Assembly (NCBI RefSeq): GCF_002797735.1
Contig: NZ_PGFG01000001.1
Location: forward strand, 248,001-312,000
Length of the DNA: 64,000 nucleotides
Origin: Thermoflavifilum aggregans
GTDB lineage: Bacteria; Bacteroidota; Bacteroidia; Chitinophagales; Chitinophagaceae
Reading direction: 5' to 3'
Shown: positions 52,727 to 61,625 of the stretch, piece after piece
Numbering within the stretch: the first letter of the stretch is position 1
Layout: each line of letters begins with the position of its first letter
Program-made: the position numbers and the translations under genes
Notes under the pieces: model-generated
Databases searched by the model: none
What the model was told of the DNA's origin: nothing
What the model saw: the letters and a program-made list of their open reading frames with translations, nothing else

Positions 52727-53837
52727 GCGCATACTCATCATGCCTACATCCTATAATGTGTTTGGTGCAGAAACCAATATGCTTACATTGATTAAAGCCC
52801 TGCATGCATCTTCACAATATCAGATACATGTTTTAATCAGCGGATGGAATAACGGGCAATTTGAATCTGAATTAAAGAAGGCTGGTATTTGTAATTATTC
52901 ATTTTTCAAGCTGGGATGGTTTTACCTATCAAAGCCTCTGTGGACAGTGGATGGTCTGGTGCATCTCCCGGCAGCTTACATGCATTTTTTGCGTTTATAT
53001 CATACCTTTAAGCCTGATGTTATATTTACAAACACATACAGATATCTGTTTCAGTTATTTCCGTTTTTCACATGTCCGGTAGTATTAAAGATACAAGATC
53101 AGCTATCAGTTGACCGGCAGGCAAGATGGATTTTACTTCGGATTGATCGCAAGATTCACTACTACTGTGTAGTTTCTGATTTTATTCGCATGGATTTAAT
53201 AAGCCTTGGGATAAATCCGGATAAGATAAAGGTTATACATACCGGAATGGAAGCCGAAGCAAAATGGCAAAAAACAAATTACCTGAAGCAAGATATCCTG
53301 CGAATAGGCATGGTGGGCCAGATTATTCCCCGCAAAGGACATCATGTGTTGATTCAGGCATTGGAGAAATTGGCAGATAAATCTCATCCGTTTATCTTGG
53401 AAATATGGGGAACAGGTGATGAAACATATATCAGGAAAATAAAATCGCAGATTCAGGATTTGAAACTCGAAGAATATATTATCTGGAAAGGATATGAATC
53501 AGACAGAAACCGTATTTACCAGGATATGGATTTGCTCGTTGTTCCCACTACATTTCCTCAGGAGCCTTTTGCAGTGGTTGTGGTGGAAGCCATGGCTTAT
53601 GGTATTCCTGTTATTGCATCGAATGGCGGAGGATTTCCAGAAATCATAGACCATGGTAAAAACGGATTCCTGTTTGCTCCAGGTGATGCAGATGAACTTG
53701 CTCAATACATTGCTATTATGCTTCAGCAACCAGATTTGAGAAGAAAAATGGGAGAAGCAGCAAGGAAAAAAGTAGAGCAGCAGTTCACAAAGGAAAAGAT
53801 GTTGCATGCATTTTTTGATTTGCTCAATGAAATGTGA
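52719..53837 (+). CDS. Glycosyltransferase family 4 protein
   Basis: A 372-residue GT4 transferase starting MSRRILIMPTSYNVFGAETNML. The donor domain includes RIGMVGQIIPRKGHHVLIQAL and the signature PTTFPQEPFAVVVVEAMAYGIPVIA. It overlaps the previous gene by 8 bp, which supports a cotranscribed and coupled set of sugar transferases. Confidence 0.92.
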   Translation: MSRRILIMPTSYNVFGAETNMLTLIKALHASSQYQIHVLISGWNNGQFESELKKAGICNYSFFKLGWFYLSKPLWTVDGLVHLPAAYMHFLRLYHTFKPDVIFTNTYRYLFQLFPFFTCPVVLKIQDQLSVDRQARWILLRIDRKIHYYCVVSDFIRMDLISLGINPDKIKVIHTGMEAEAKWQKTNYLKQDILRIGMVGQIIPRKGHHVLIQALEKLADKSHPFILEIWGTGDETYIRKIKSQIQDLKLEEYIIWKGYESDRNRIYQDMDLLVVPTTFPQEPFAVVVVEAMAYGIPVIASNGGGFPEIIDHGKNGFLFAPGDADELAQYIAIMLQQPDLRRKMGEAARKKVEQQFTKEKMLHAFFDLLNEM

Positions 53838-54095
53838 GCATGATGATTGGGATATTTATTGGCTTGTATCCTTTACTGTTGATTCATGAACAGATTTAAA
53901 AGCAAACCTGCTGAATAAAAAATGCTTATTTGAAGTTATGGAATTATCAAAATGAAAACAAGGAATGTAGTACACAGGTAAATTCAAATAATTAGTGTTT
54001 ACTCCAATAATGAAATACATTCATTTGTTCCGGTCATCCATTTATTTCTGGATTTTGTTGAACAACAGAATAAGCCCAATTTGATATACCAGCTC
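53838..54095. other. AT-rich gap before the polymerase gene
   Basis: 258 bp with no gene or exact promoter consensus. It is markedly AT-rich, consistent with foreign or spacer DNA inside the cluster. I see no hairpin of note. Confidence 0.4.
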
Positions 54096-55550
54096 ATGCA
54101 AACACAAATAAACATATCAACCCGCCTGCATCCGGTTGAGTTTTCGCCGGGTGTATGGATCCTCGGATCTCTTTTTGTGATGTATCGGCTGGTAACTTCC
54201 CTCAATCCCCTTGAAGAATTATATGCCTATTTGGTACTGGGCATGATCATTCGTTTGTTATGGAACCGGGGTGTGCCGCCAGTGTTTTTATTTATATCGT
54301 CCATTCATTGGCTACAGATATATATGTTTCTCGTGTGGAATAATTTTTACGGGTGGAGAGTAAACACGTATTATTCCACCGGTGGAGATGCTTTCTGGTT
54401 GAGTATGACGGGTGTAGGATTGATGACTCTGATTTTTCACCAGATACTTAAAAAAACTGCCTGGGCGAATGCAGATACCTTTAATAAGGAGTCCTTTCAT
54501 TTTTCTTCTGTTCCGGTTTTCTGGGCATATATTTTTTTAACGGTTTTTAACGGAGTATTGTTTCAATGGGCTGTTACGATTCCCAGTATCGGACAAATCT
54601 TGTTCTGGATGATTGATTTGCGGGAAGTTATGCTTTTGTTTTATGCCTGGCTGGTGATGGTGAAAAAAGAACCCAAATGGGGATTGATTTTTTTGTGTTT
54701 GATTCATTTTGTGTTATCACTTACCAGCTACTTCGGTGGTTATAAATCTGTATTTATTCTGCTGGCCTTATTGATTGCCATGAGGATACGGTATGTAAAT
54801 CTTTTCCGAATGGTAGCAGTAATCATGGGATTGGCCTTTTTTCTTTTTTTGAGTAGTATATGGCTTTCTGTACGAAATGAATACCGCATTTTTCTGAACC
54901 GGGGAACAAAAATGCAGGTGGTAAAAGTTAGCAGGCAGGAATCCCTGCAGCAACTATATCTGTTGGTAAGCCATATCACACCTCATCAGTTGTATAAGGG
55001 ATTTGAGAACATGATTTATCGCATTCAGTATCTGCAATATTTTAGTTTGGCCATGCAGCGTGTACCTAACATGATTCCTTATCAGCAAGGAAATTTAACG
55101 CTTTCCAATCTGGAGTTTGTGCTGGTTCCGCGCATCCTTGATCCGGATAAACCCACGCTCGATGCTTCCCGTAAAACCATCCGGTACACGGGTGCACAGG
55201 TTGCTACCGCCCAAGAGGGCACTTCCATATCTATGGGTTATTTCGTTGATTTTTATATTGATTTTGGTTCAATAGGCATGTTTTTCCCTTTGATATTATT
55301 CTGGTTATTGATTGGGTGGAGCTATCAGTATTTTGTCAGGCATCTTTCGTTTTCAGTTACCCTCAATGCGATGGTGATGATGATTTTTCTGAAACGGTTT
55401 TATCTGTTTGAAACAGATGCCATTGGCATGATAGGAGGTTTGTACACGATGCTGATTACATTGGTTCTGCTGCGGTGGTTTCTAATGCCTGTATTGATGC
55501 GATTGTTCTCATACAAGCTTCCTCATGCAAAACGAGTACAGCCAGCCTGA
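54096..55550 (+). CDS. Polysaccharide repeat-unit polymerase candidate (Wzy-like)
   Basis: A 484-residue polytopic membrane protein with about 10-12 helices. It lacks catalytic signatures, as Wzy proteins do, but its position between transferase genes, its size and a large periplasmic loop (about residues 270-375, which includes the acidic and Arg-rich stretch ASRKTIRYTGAQ) fit a polymerase that joins flipped repeat units. It is the only candidate in the cluster. The ATG at 54096 is preferred over TTG at 54081. Confidence 0.75.
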   Translation: MQTQINISTRLHPVEFSPGVWILGSLFVMYRLVTSLNPLEELYAYLVLGMIIRLLWNRGVPPVFLFISSIHWLQIYMFLVWNNFYGWRVNTYYSTGGDAFWLSMTGVGLMTLIFHQILKKTAWANADTFNKESFHFSSVPVFWAYIFLTVFNGVLFQWAVTIPSIGQILFWMIDLREVMLLFYAWLVMVKKEPKWGLIFLCLIHFVLSLTSYFGGYKSVFILLALLIAMRIRYVNLFRMVAVIMGLAFFLFLSSIWLSVRNEYRIFLNRGTKMQVVKVSRQESLQQLYLLVSHITPHQLYKGFENMIYRIQYLQYFSLAMQRVPNMIPYQQGNLTLSNLEFVLVPRILDPDKPTLDASRKTIRYTGAQVATAQEGTSISMGYFVDFYIDFGSIGMFFPLILFWLLIGWSYQYFVRHLSFSVTLNAMVMMIFLKRFYLFETDAIGMIGGLYTMLITLVLLRWFLMPVLMRLFSYKLPHAKRVQPA

Positions 55551-55567
55551 ATGAAGAAAAGATCATC

Positions 55568-56719
55568 ATGAAAGTGCTGCATGTAATACCATCCTATTAT
55601 CCGGCTTTTCGGTACGGAGGACCTTTGCAGTCCACCTTTCTGCTGAACCAGTATCTTACAAAGGCAGGAGTTGAAGTAGATGTACTTACCACAACAGCAG
55701 GCCAGGAACCATCATTTGTACTGGCCGCATCGCGCGGATGGCAACAGGTAGATAATCATCGGGTGTTGTATCTGCCTTATAGAGGTTATGAACATTATAA
55801 CTTTTCTGTTCCCTTTTACAAAAAATGCAAGGAACTTATTTCGCAATATGATTTGATACATATTACAGGTGTATGGAATTTCACCACATGGGCTGCCGCA
55901 TTTTGGGCCTGCAGATATCAGAAAAAATACCTGATATCACCCAGAGGCGTGTTGTATCCTGAAGCTTTCCGTTTGCGATCTTATTTGATAAAGAAGATGT
56001 ATTATCATTTGTTTACCAGGCGTTATATGCATCATGCAGATTTGCTGCATTACACTACCCATGATGAGCAGGAACATTCCAATGCCCATCTGTCTATCCG
56101 TACTCCTTCGGTTGTGATTCCCAACGGTATTGACATGCATACCGTTTGTGCTGATGGACGTGAGATAAAAGATTTGCATCGCCCATATCTGTTGTATGTT
56201 GGAAGATTGCATCGTATCAAAAGTCTCGAACTGTTGATTACGGCTTTTCACGAAATCAATAATCCGGATTTTCATTTGTACATAGCTGGGGATTATAATA
56301 CTGAATATGGGAGGTTGATGCAAAACCTGGTTGAAAAAAGAGGGATGCAGCAACAGATACATTTTACGGGTGCAGTTTATGATGAAAGAAAATGGTTTTT
56401 GTATCGTCATGCTTATTTGTTTGTGTTGCCTTCCCGGAGTGAAAATTTCGGAATGAGTGTGGTTGAGGCGATGGCCTGTGGATGTCCGGTTGTAATTTCC
56501 GATCGGGTGGGTATACATCGGGAGGTGGCAGCACATCAGGCTGGCGTTGTGCATCAGCTTACGCTGAACAGTTTAAAGGAAGCATTGCTTACATTCATGC
56601 GTGATTGTTATTTGCGTGATTGCTATGCTGCCAATGCAAGGAGACTTGTGGAGGAAGAATATGAAATCGGCAAGGTGTCGGAGAGGATGAAAAAGATATA
56701 TGAAGAGCTATTGAGTTGA
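55568..56719 (+). CDS. Glycosyltransferase family 4 protein
   Basis: A 383-residue GT4 transferase starting MKVLHVIPSYYPAFRYGGP, with acceptor-domain motif GVWNFTTWAAAFWA and donor-domain signature PSRSENFGMSVVEAMACGCPVVISD. The longest frame begins 93 bp upstream inside the polymerase gene and is rejected. It sits 17 bp after the polymerase gene. Confidence 0.93.
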   Translation: MKVLHVIPSYYPAFRYGGPLQSTFLLNQYLTKAGVEVDVLTTTAGQEPSFVLAASRGWQQVDNHRVLYLPYRGYEHYNFSVPFYKKCKELISQYDLIHITGVWNFTTWAAAFWACRYQKKYLISPRGVLYPEAFRLRSYLIKKMYYHLFTRRYMHHADLLHYTTHDEQEHSNAHLSIRTPSVVIPNGIDMHTVCADGREIKDLHRPYLLYVGRLHRIKSLELLITAFHEINNPDFHLYIAGDYNTEYGRLMQNLVEKRGMQQQIHFTGAVYDERKWFLYRHAYLFVLPSRSENFGMSVVEAMACGCPVVISDRVGIHREVAAHQAGVVHQLTLNSLKEALLTFMRDCYLRDCYAANARRLVEEEYEIGKVSERMKKIYEELLS

Positions 56720-56802
56720 GAAGAGATATCCTAAGTCAGAATATTTTTGACCGCTAACAGTAGGAATCTGTTCAACACGATGCCAAAAGATGGTAAATAT
56801 CC

Positions 56803-57702
56803 ATGCAGATGGACAACTCTCCGTTTTCATTTATTATTCTGACTTTCAATGAAGAGATGCATTTACCACGTTTACTGAATTCCATTCAGGGATTGCATGC
56901 CCCGGTATTTATTCTGGATTCAGGAAGTTCAGATCATACCGTGGATATAGCCAATCGTTTCGGTGCCATTGTTGATTATCATGCATTTGAAAATCATCCC
57001 AAGCAGTGGGAATTTGCTTTGACGCATTTTCATGTTACAACTCCATGGACTATATGCCTGGATGCAGATCAGGTGGTGTTACCTGAACTTTATCACAGGT
57101 TGTATCATTTCAAAAATGAAGATATTCCAGAAGATGTGCAGGGCATTTATTTCAACAGAAAAAATTATTTCAAAGGCAAGTGGATCAAACATGGTGGATA
57201 TTTTCCCAAATACATGCTTAAAATGTTTAAAACGGGAATTGGGTATTCAGATACAGATGAGAATATGGATCATCGATTTGTAGTTCCCGGAAAAACCATC
57301 ATTTGGAAAGACGGATATATAAAAGAAGAGAACCTGAAAGAAAATCATATTAGTTATTGGATTACCAAGCATAATCGCTACAGTGATCTTTTAGCACAGG
57401 AAGAAATTGAAAGAAAAAAAGGATTACGTGGGTATGCTGCCCGTCGTTGGTTGAACGGATCACCAGATGAGCGAATTGCTTATCAGAAAAACATTTGGCG
57501 GTCTTTACCTCTTTTCATTCGTCCGTTTTTGTATTTTTTCTATCGGTATTTCTTTCGATTAGGTTTTCTGGATGGAAGAGAAGGTCTCATCTTCCATGTA
57601 TTGCAGGGTTTCTGGTTTCGCTTCCTGGTGGATGTGAAGATCTGGGAATTCATGCAATCAAAAAAGAGTGAAAAATCTGATAAACAATCATCATTATTTT
57701 GA
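56803..57702 (+). CDS. Glycosyltransferase family 2 protein (KdtX/WaaE-like)
   Basis: A 299-residue GT-A transferase. FSFIILTFNEEMHLPRLLNSI opens the nucleotide-binding fold, DSGSSDHTVDIA and ICLDADQVV (a DxD-type motif) follow, and the C-terminus ends with basic and hydrophobic helices (FYRYFFRLGFLDGREGLIF) that may contact the membrane. This pattern resembles WaaE/KdtX-type beta-1,4-glycosyltransferases. Confidence 0.85.
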   Translation: MQMDNSPFSFIILTFNEEMHLPRLLNSIQGLHAPVFILDSGSSDHTVDIANRFGAIVDYHAFENHPKQWEFALTHFHVTTPWTICLDADQVVLPELYHRLYHFKNEDIPEDVQGIYFNRKNYFKGKWIKHGGYFPKYMLKMFKTGIGYSDTDENMDHRFVVPGKTIIWKDGYIKEENLKENHISYWITKHNRYSDLLAQEEIERKKGLRGYAARRWLNGSPDERIAYQKNIWRSLPLFIRPFLYFFYRYFFRLGFLDGREGLIFHVLQGFWFRFLVDVKIWEFMQSKKSEKSDKQSSLF

Positions 57703-57709
57703 ACATTTT

Positions 57710-57775
57710 CATCGTCATGCCAGACAAAGCAAGTGTTTCCTGCGCAGGCAGGCTTTGTTTCAATCAGAATGAGAA
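57710..57775. repeat. Extragenic palindromic repeat, copy C
   Basis: ACAAAGC and GCTTTGT flank a CCTGCGCAGG palindrome. On the minus strand the unit begins TCATTCTGA and ends TGACGA, consistent with the same family as copies A and B. It lies in the 154-bp gap before the carbamoyltransferase. Confidence 0.5.
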
Positions 57776-57856
57776 CGGTTGATTTAACAAGCAGACTTTT
57801 CGATAAACGCTTTTTCATACAACAATCTTTTTCACTCACCTCCGATCTGTAAACCC

Positions 57857-59611
57857 ATGTATATCCTGGGTATCAATGCCTATCATGGTGATGCAGCGGC
57901 CTGTTTGCTGAGGGATGGCATTTTATTGAATGCTGTAGAAGAAGAGCGTTTTCGTCGTATCAAGCACTGGGCAGGTTTTCCGGAAGAAGCTATCCGTTTT
58001 TGTTTGCGGGATGCAGGTATATCTGTTCAGGATGTGGATTATATCACCATAGGTCGCAACCCGTCAGCACATCTGCTGAAAAAATTGATCGGGTCTGTGT
58101 ACCGCCTGCCGAATTCACGATTCATGGCAGATCGCCTGCAGAACCTGCAACAGGTAGTTTCTGTAAAATCGCATATAGCGCATATGTTTGGCTTATCTGA
58201 AGTGCAATTAAGGCCACAGTTCAGACATATTGAGCACCATCGCAGCCATCTTGCATCTGCATTTTTTCCATCACCTTTTGAAGAAGCAGCCTTGATTTCC
58301 ATTGATGGATTCGGAGATTATACTTCCGTGATGATGGGCGTGGGGCGGGGTCGAGAAATACGTATTCTGCAGAGCATCACGTATCCGCACTCGTTAGGGA
58401 TTTTTTACACGGCTTTTACGCAGTTTTTAGGGTTTCATCATTACGGTGATGAATATAAGGTAATGGGTCTGGCTCCGTATGGAGAGCCGCGGTTAATGGC
58501 GGTTTTGCGAAAAGTAATTGAACCGGTTGCTCATGGCAAATTCATGTTGCATACGAAATATTTTGGACATACCCGTGTCGGTGTGCGCATGACATGGAAC
58601 GGCGGAGCACCCGCATTGGGATGCTTGTACACCGATGCATTGGTGCAATTGCTAGCACCTTATGGAAAACCCCGCAGGCCTGATGAACCCATCACAACCT
58701 TTCATCAGGATCTGGCCGCTTCGGTGCAATGCATGACTGAAGACATCATTTTGCACATGTTGCATGAACTCTATCGGCGTACGCATATCAAAAATCTTTG
58801 TGTAGCCGGAGGCGTGGCGCAGAATTCTGTAGCCATGGGTAAAATGAGGTTGAGGACTGATTTTGAAAACATTTATCTTCCTCCTGCAGCTTATGATGCA
58901 GGTACTGCCCTGGGATCGGCATTGTGGTGCTACCATCAGCAGCTGCAGCAGCATGATCGCGCTTACATTCGATCGGCCAGCCTGGGGCCTGCGTATAGCG
59001 ATGATTTGATTGAAAAACTTCTGGTGGAAAAGCAGGTACCTTATTGCCGGCTGGAAGATAAGGATCAGATGATAGCCCTGACAGCCCGTCTGCTTGCCGA
59101 TGGCAAGGTGGTAGGCTGGTTTCAGGGAAGGACCGAATTCGGCCCCCGCGCTTTAGGCAATCGTTCGGTGCTGGTACATCCGGGCCGCCCCGATGCCAAA
59201 GATCTGCTCAACAGCAAAATCAAACGAAGGGAATCGTTTCGTCCGTTTGCACCTTCTATCCTGAAAGAATATGTTGCGGAATATTTTGAGCAGGATGATG
59301 ATGTGTTTTTTATGGAAAAAGTGTTTCGCATTAAATCCGGAAAACGTGCACAGATACCGGCTGTGACACATGTGGATGGCACTGGGAGGCTGCAAACCGT
59401 GCATCGGGATGTGTCTCCGCTTTATTACGCATTGATTGATTCATTCCGAAAAATAACAGGGTTGCCGGTATTGCTCAACACATCTTTTAACGAAAATGAA
59501 CCCATTGTCAACACACCTGCACAGGCATTGGATTGTTTTCTCAGAACGGAGATGGATGTACTGGTGATGGGCAATTGTGTGGTTTTCAGGGAAAATCTGC
59601 AGCGAAGGTAA
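57857..59611 (+). CDS. NodU/TobZ-family carbamoyltransferase
   Basis: A 584-residue enzyme that uses carbamoyl phosphate and ATP to O-carbamoylate a sugar. The N-terminal Kae1-like domain begins GINAYHGDAAACLL and has HHRSHLASAFFPSP near residue 129, IDGFGDYTS near 150 and GGVAQN near 320. The C-terminal domain has TEFGPRALGNRS near residue 428. All of these are carbamoyltransferase signatures. It presumably decorates the exopolysaccharide with carbamoyl groups. Confidence 0.93.
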   Translation: MYILGINAYHGDAAACLLRDGILLNAVEEERFRRIKHWAGFPEEAIRFCLRDAGISVQDVDYITIGRNPSAHLLKKLIGSVYRLPNSRFMADRLQNLQQVVSVKSHIAHMFGLSEVQLRPQFRHIEHHRSHLASAFFPSPFEEAALISIDGFGDYTSVMMGVGRGREIRILQSITYPHSLGIFYTAFTQFLGFHHYGDEYKVMGLAPYGEPRLMAVLRKVIEPVAHGKFMLHTKYFGHTRVGVRMTWNGGAPALGCLYTDALVQLLAPYGKPRRPDEPITTFHQDLAASVQCMTEDIILHMLHELYRRTHIKNLCVAGGVAQNSVAMGKMRLRTDFENIYLPPAAYDAGTALGSALWCYHQQLQQHDRAYIRSASLGPAYSDDLIEKLLVEKQVPYCRLEDKDQMIALTARLLADGKVVGWFQGRTEFGPRALGNRSVLVHPGRPDAKDLLNSKIKRRESFRPFAPSILKEYVAEYFEQDDDVFFMEKVFRIKSGKRAQIPAVTHVDGTGRLQTVHRDVSPLYYALIDSFRKITGLPVLLNTSFNENEPIVNTPAQALDCFLRTEMDVLVMGNCVVFRENLQRR

Positions 59612-59673
59612 GCCTGTCTCCAGTAGGTACATGCATATCTAACCTTTTTTCCTAAATCCTTCAATTCACTCTC

Positions 59674-60609
59674 ATGCTTTTCAGTATCATTACGGTTACC
59701 TACAACCGGGCCAAAACCCTTTTGCGCGCTCTCAACAGTGTGGCCAGCCAGCAATTTTCAGATTATGAACATCTGGTAATTGATGGAAATTCCACTGATG
59801 GTACAGCAGAGCTTCTGCGGGAGTTTGCATGGCATGCCTCTGCCCTGCGCTACGTCTGCGAGCCCGATCAGGGCGTTTATGATGCGATTAACAAAGGTAT
59901 CCGGATGGCGCGCGGAGAAATCATAGCCTTATTGCATGCCGATGATTTCTATGCCGATGCGTATGTATTGCAGCGATATGCTCATGCTTTTGAAACACAT
60001 GATGTAGATGGCGTGTACAGCGATCTGGTGTATATAGCCAATAGTCCCCGGCTGGAACAGCATGAAAAAACCAATACCGTGATACGCTATCTGCCTCGGC
60101 GTGTCAGACCCGCACTTCCTTATCAGCAAATGGGTTTTTCTTTTCCCATGGGTTCTGCATACGCACGTTCAACCCGGACAAATTCGCAGGGCCGGCATTT
60201 CATTCAGGGATATCCCATCATCCGCAACTGGGTCACACACCGCACGGGTCAGCCCGACAACCGAGAACTGCTCAGACTTATTCAGCAAGGATGGATGCCT
60301 CCCCATCCCACCCTGATGGTGAAACGCGATGTTTTGCTGGAGACCGGAGGCTATCAGACCGACAAAAAAATTGCTTCGGATTATGAAATGATCCTGCGCC
60401 TGTTCCTCCATCAGCATATTCGCACCTATTATTTGCCCGTTACCACCTATTGCATGACGATGGGTGGATTGAGCAATGGCTCATTGAAAAATATCATCCG
60501 GAAAAGCTGGGAGGATTTTCAGATCATGAAACAATACCATTTCAGGCATCCGGCATTATCGCTGGCATGGAAAAATATTTCCAAGATTCCCCAGTTTTTC
60601 ATGAGATAA
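59674..60609 (+). CDS. Glycosyltransferase family 2 protein
   Basis: A 311-residue GT-A transferase. FSIITVTYNRAKTLLRALNSV, VIDGNSTDGTAEL and ALLHADDFYAD give the GT2 core and DxD-type region. The C-terminal half has HPTLMVKRDVLLETGGY and SDYEMILRLFLH, as in colanic-acid-type WcaA/WcaE transferases. Confidence 0.92.
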   Translation: MLFSIITVTYNRAKTLLRALNSVASQQFSDYEHLVIDGNSTDGTAELLREFAWHASALRYVCEPDQGVYDAINKGIRMARGEIIALLHADDFYADAYVLQRYAHAFETHDVDGVYSDLVYIANSPRLEQHEKTNTVIRYLPRRVRPALPYQQMGFSFPMGSAYARSTRTNSQGRHFIQGYPIIRNWVTHRTGQPDNRELLRLIQQGWMPPHPTLMVKRDVLLETGGYQTDKKIASDYEMILRLFLHQHIRTYYLPVTTYCMTMGGLSNGSLKNIIRKSWEDFQIMKQYHFRHPALSLAWKNISKIPQFFMR

Positions 60610-60628
60610 AAATCTATTCAACGACAAT

Positions 60629-60690
60629 AATCTGCCCATGCATGCCTGATGTTTGGGAATTTTTTGCCAGCAGGCAGGAATCTCATGAAA
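60629..60690. repeat. Extragenic palindromic repeat, copy D
   Basis: AATCTGCC in the 5' part and GCAGGCAGGAATCTCATGA in the 3' part form an imperfect inverted unit of the same family, in the 121-bp gap before fkbM. Confidence 0.4.
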
Positions 60691-60730
60691 TAAATAAACC
60701 ATTTTTGAAAAAACGATATGAATCAGAACT

Positions 60731-61458
60731 ATGATTGATTTATCATCGGTTTCATACAAATCTGTTATGGGAAAATACTTGCGCTTTCCCCTGGCGCTGA
60801 TTCCGCAGAAAGTAGTTTTGAGAATTTTACAAGGTGAACTTCGGAGAATGAAATGGATAAAAGGAAGCTCAACAAACGATTGTTGGATTAGCATATACGA
60901 ACTAAACAAACAAAAATTGTTTTATAACACCATACAACCCGGGAATATTGTGTATGATCTCGGAGCACATGTGGGATTTTATACATTGCTTGCTGCAAAA
61001 GCTGTGGGTAAGTATGGAAGGGTTTTCAGTTTTGAACCTTTGAACAGAAATTTATTTTTTTTAAAAAAACATATCGCATTGAATCAATTGCAAAATGTGA
61101 TAGTACTGCCTTATGCGGTGGGGAATGAACATGTGTTTAAGTGTTTTTATGTGGGAAAGAATAGATTCTCTGAGGGGCATTTATCAGATCATGGGAATCT
61201 AAAAGTGGAAGTGATTCGCATGGATGAGTTCATGGCTGGCCAACAATATCCACTTCCTGATGTGATAAAGATGGATATGGAAGGTAGTGAATATGAAGCG
61301 TTGCTTGGCACGAAGAAATTGTTAGAAATAAAAAGCCGATTATTTTTCTGGCTACGCATGGAGAAGAGATAAAAAACTATTGCCTGAATTTTCTGAAAAA
61401 ATATCATTATCACATTGAAACCATTAGAGGATATGCAGATGAGTTTGTATGTGTTTGA
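60731..61458 (+). pseudogene. FkbM-family methyltransferase, frameshifted
   Basis: An SAM-dependent methyltransferase of the FkbM type: DLGAHVGFYTLLA near residue 76, FSFEPLNRN, and the conserved IKMDMEGSEYEALLG near residue 185. The open frame stops at 61372 (213 residues) after an aberrant tail. If one base is added at the A5 run 61330-61334, translation continues as KPIIFLATHGEEIKNY and ends after 42 codons at 61458 in EFVCV, which is the normal FkbM C-terminus. It therefore looks like a full-length gene of about 240 residues broken by a single-base deletion, or a sequencing error in the homopolymer. Confidence 0.78.
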
Positions 61459-61479
61459 TGGAAAATATTGAATCCGAAT

Positions 61480-61560
61480 AATCAGTTCCCGATAATCGTT
61501 CCAGGTCTCAGTTCCGCCTGCTTGCCCTCCGTAGGTGGGTGAATCCTCGGCAAAATATCC
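61480..61560. repeat. Possible diverged repeat, copy E
   Basis: TCGTTCCAGG, GCCTGCTTGCC and CCGTAGGTGGG resemble parts of copy B. It is strongly diverged and lies in the fkbM-recR gap, which otherwise holds only the recR promoter. Confidence 0.3.
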
Positions 61561-61613
61561 TTTTCTCTTCAGAATAACCATCCCCGCAAGCCTGTTCACC
61601 GCCATGGCTACCG

Positions 61614-61621
61614 TATCTTTG
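61614..61621 (+). promoter_or_regulatory. Promoter -7 element of recR (leaderless)
   Basis: TATCTTTG, exact consensus, ends only 4 bases before the recR ATG at 61626. The transcript would begin at about the start codon. Confidence 0.6.
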
Positions 61622-61625
61622 CAGC

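Noticed and set aside
61330-61340. Programmed -1 frameshift in fkbM
   Set aside because: The sequence lacks a canonical slippery heptamer in the right frame, so a mutation or sequencing error is more likely.
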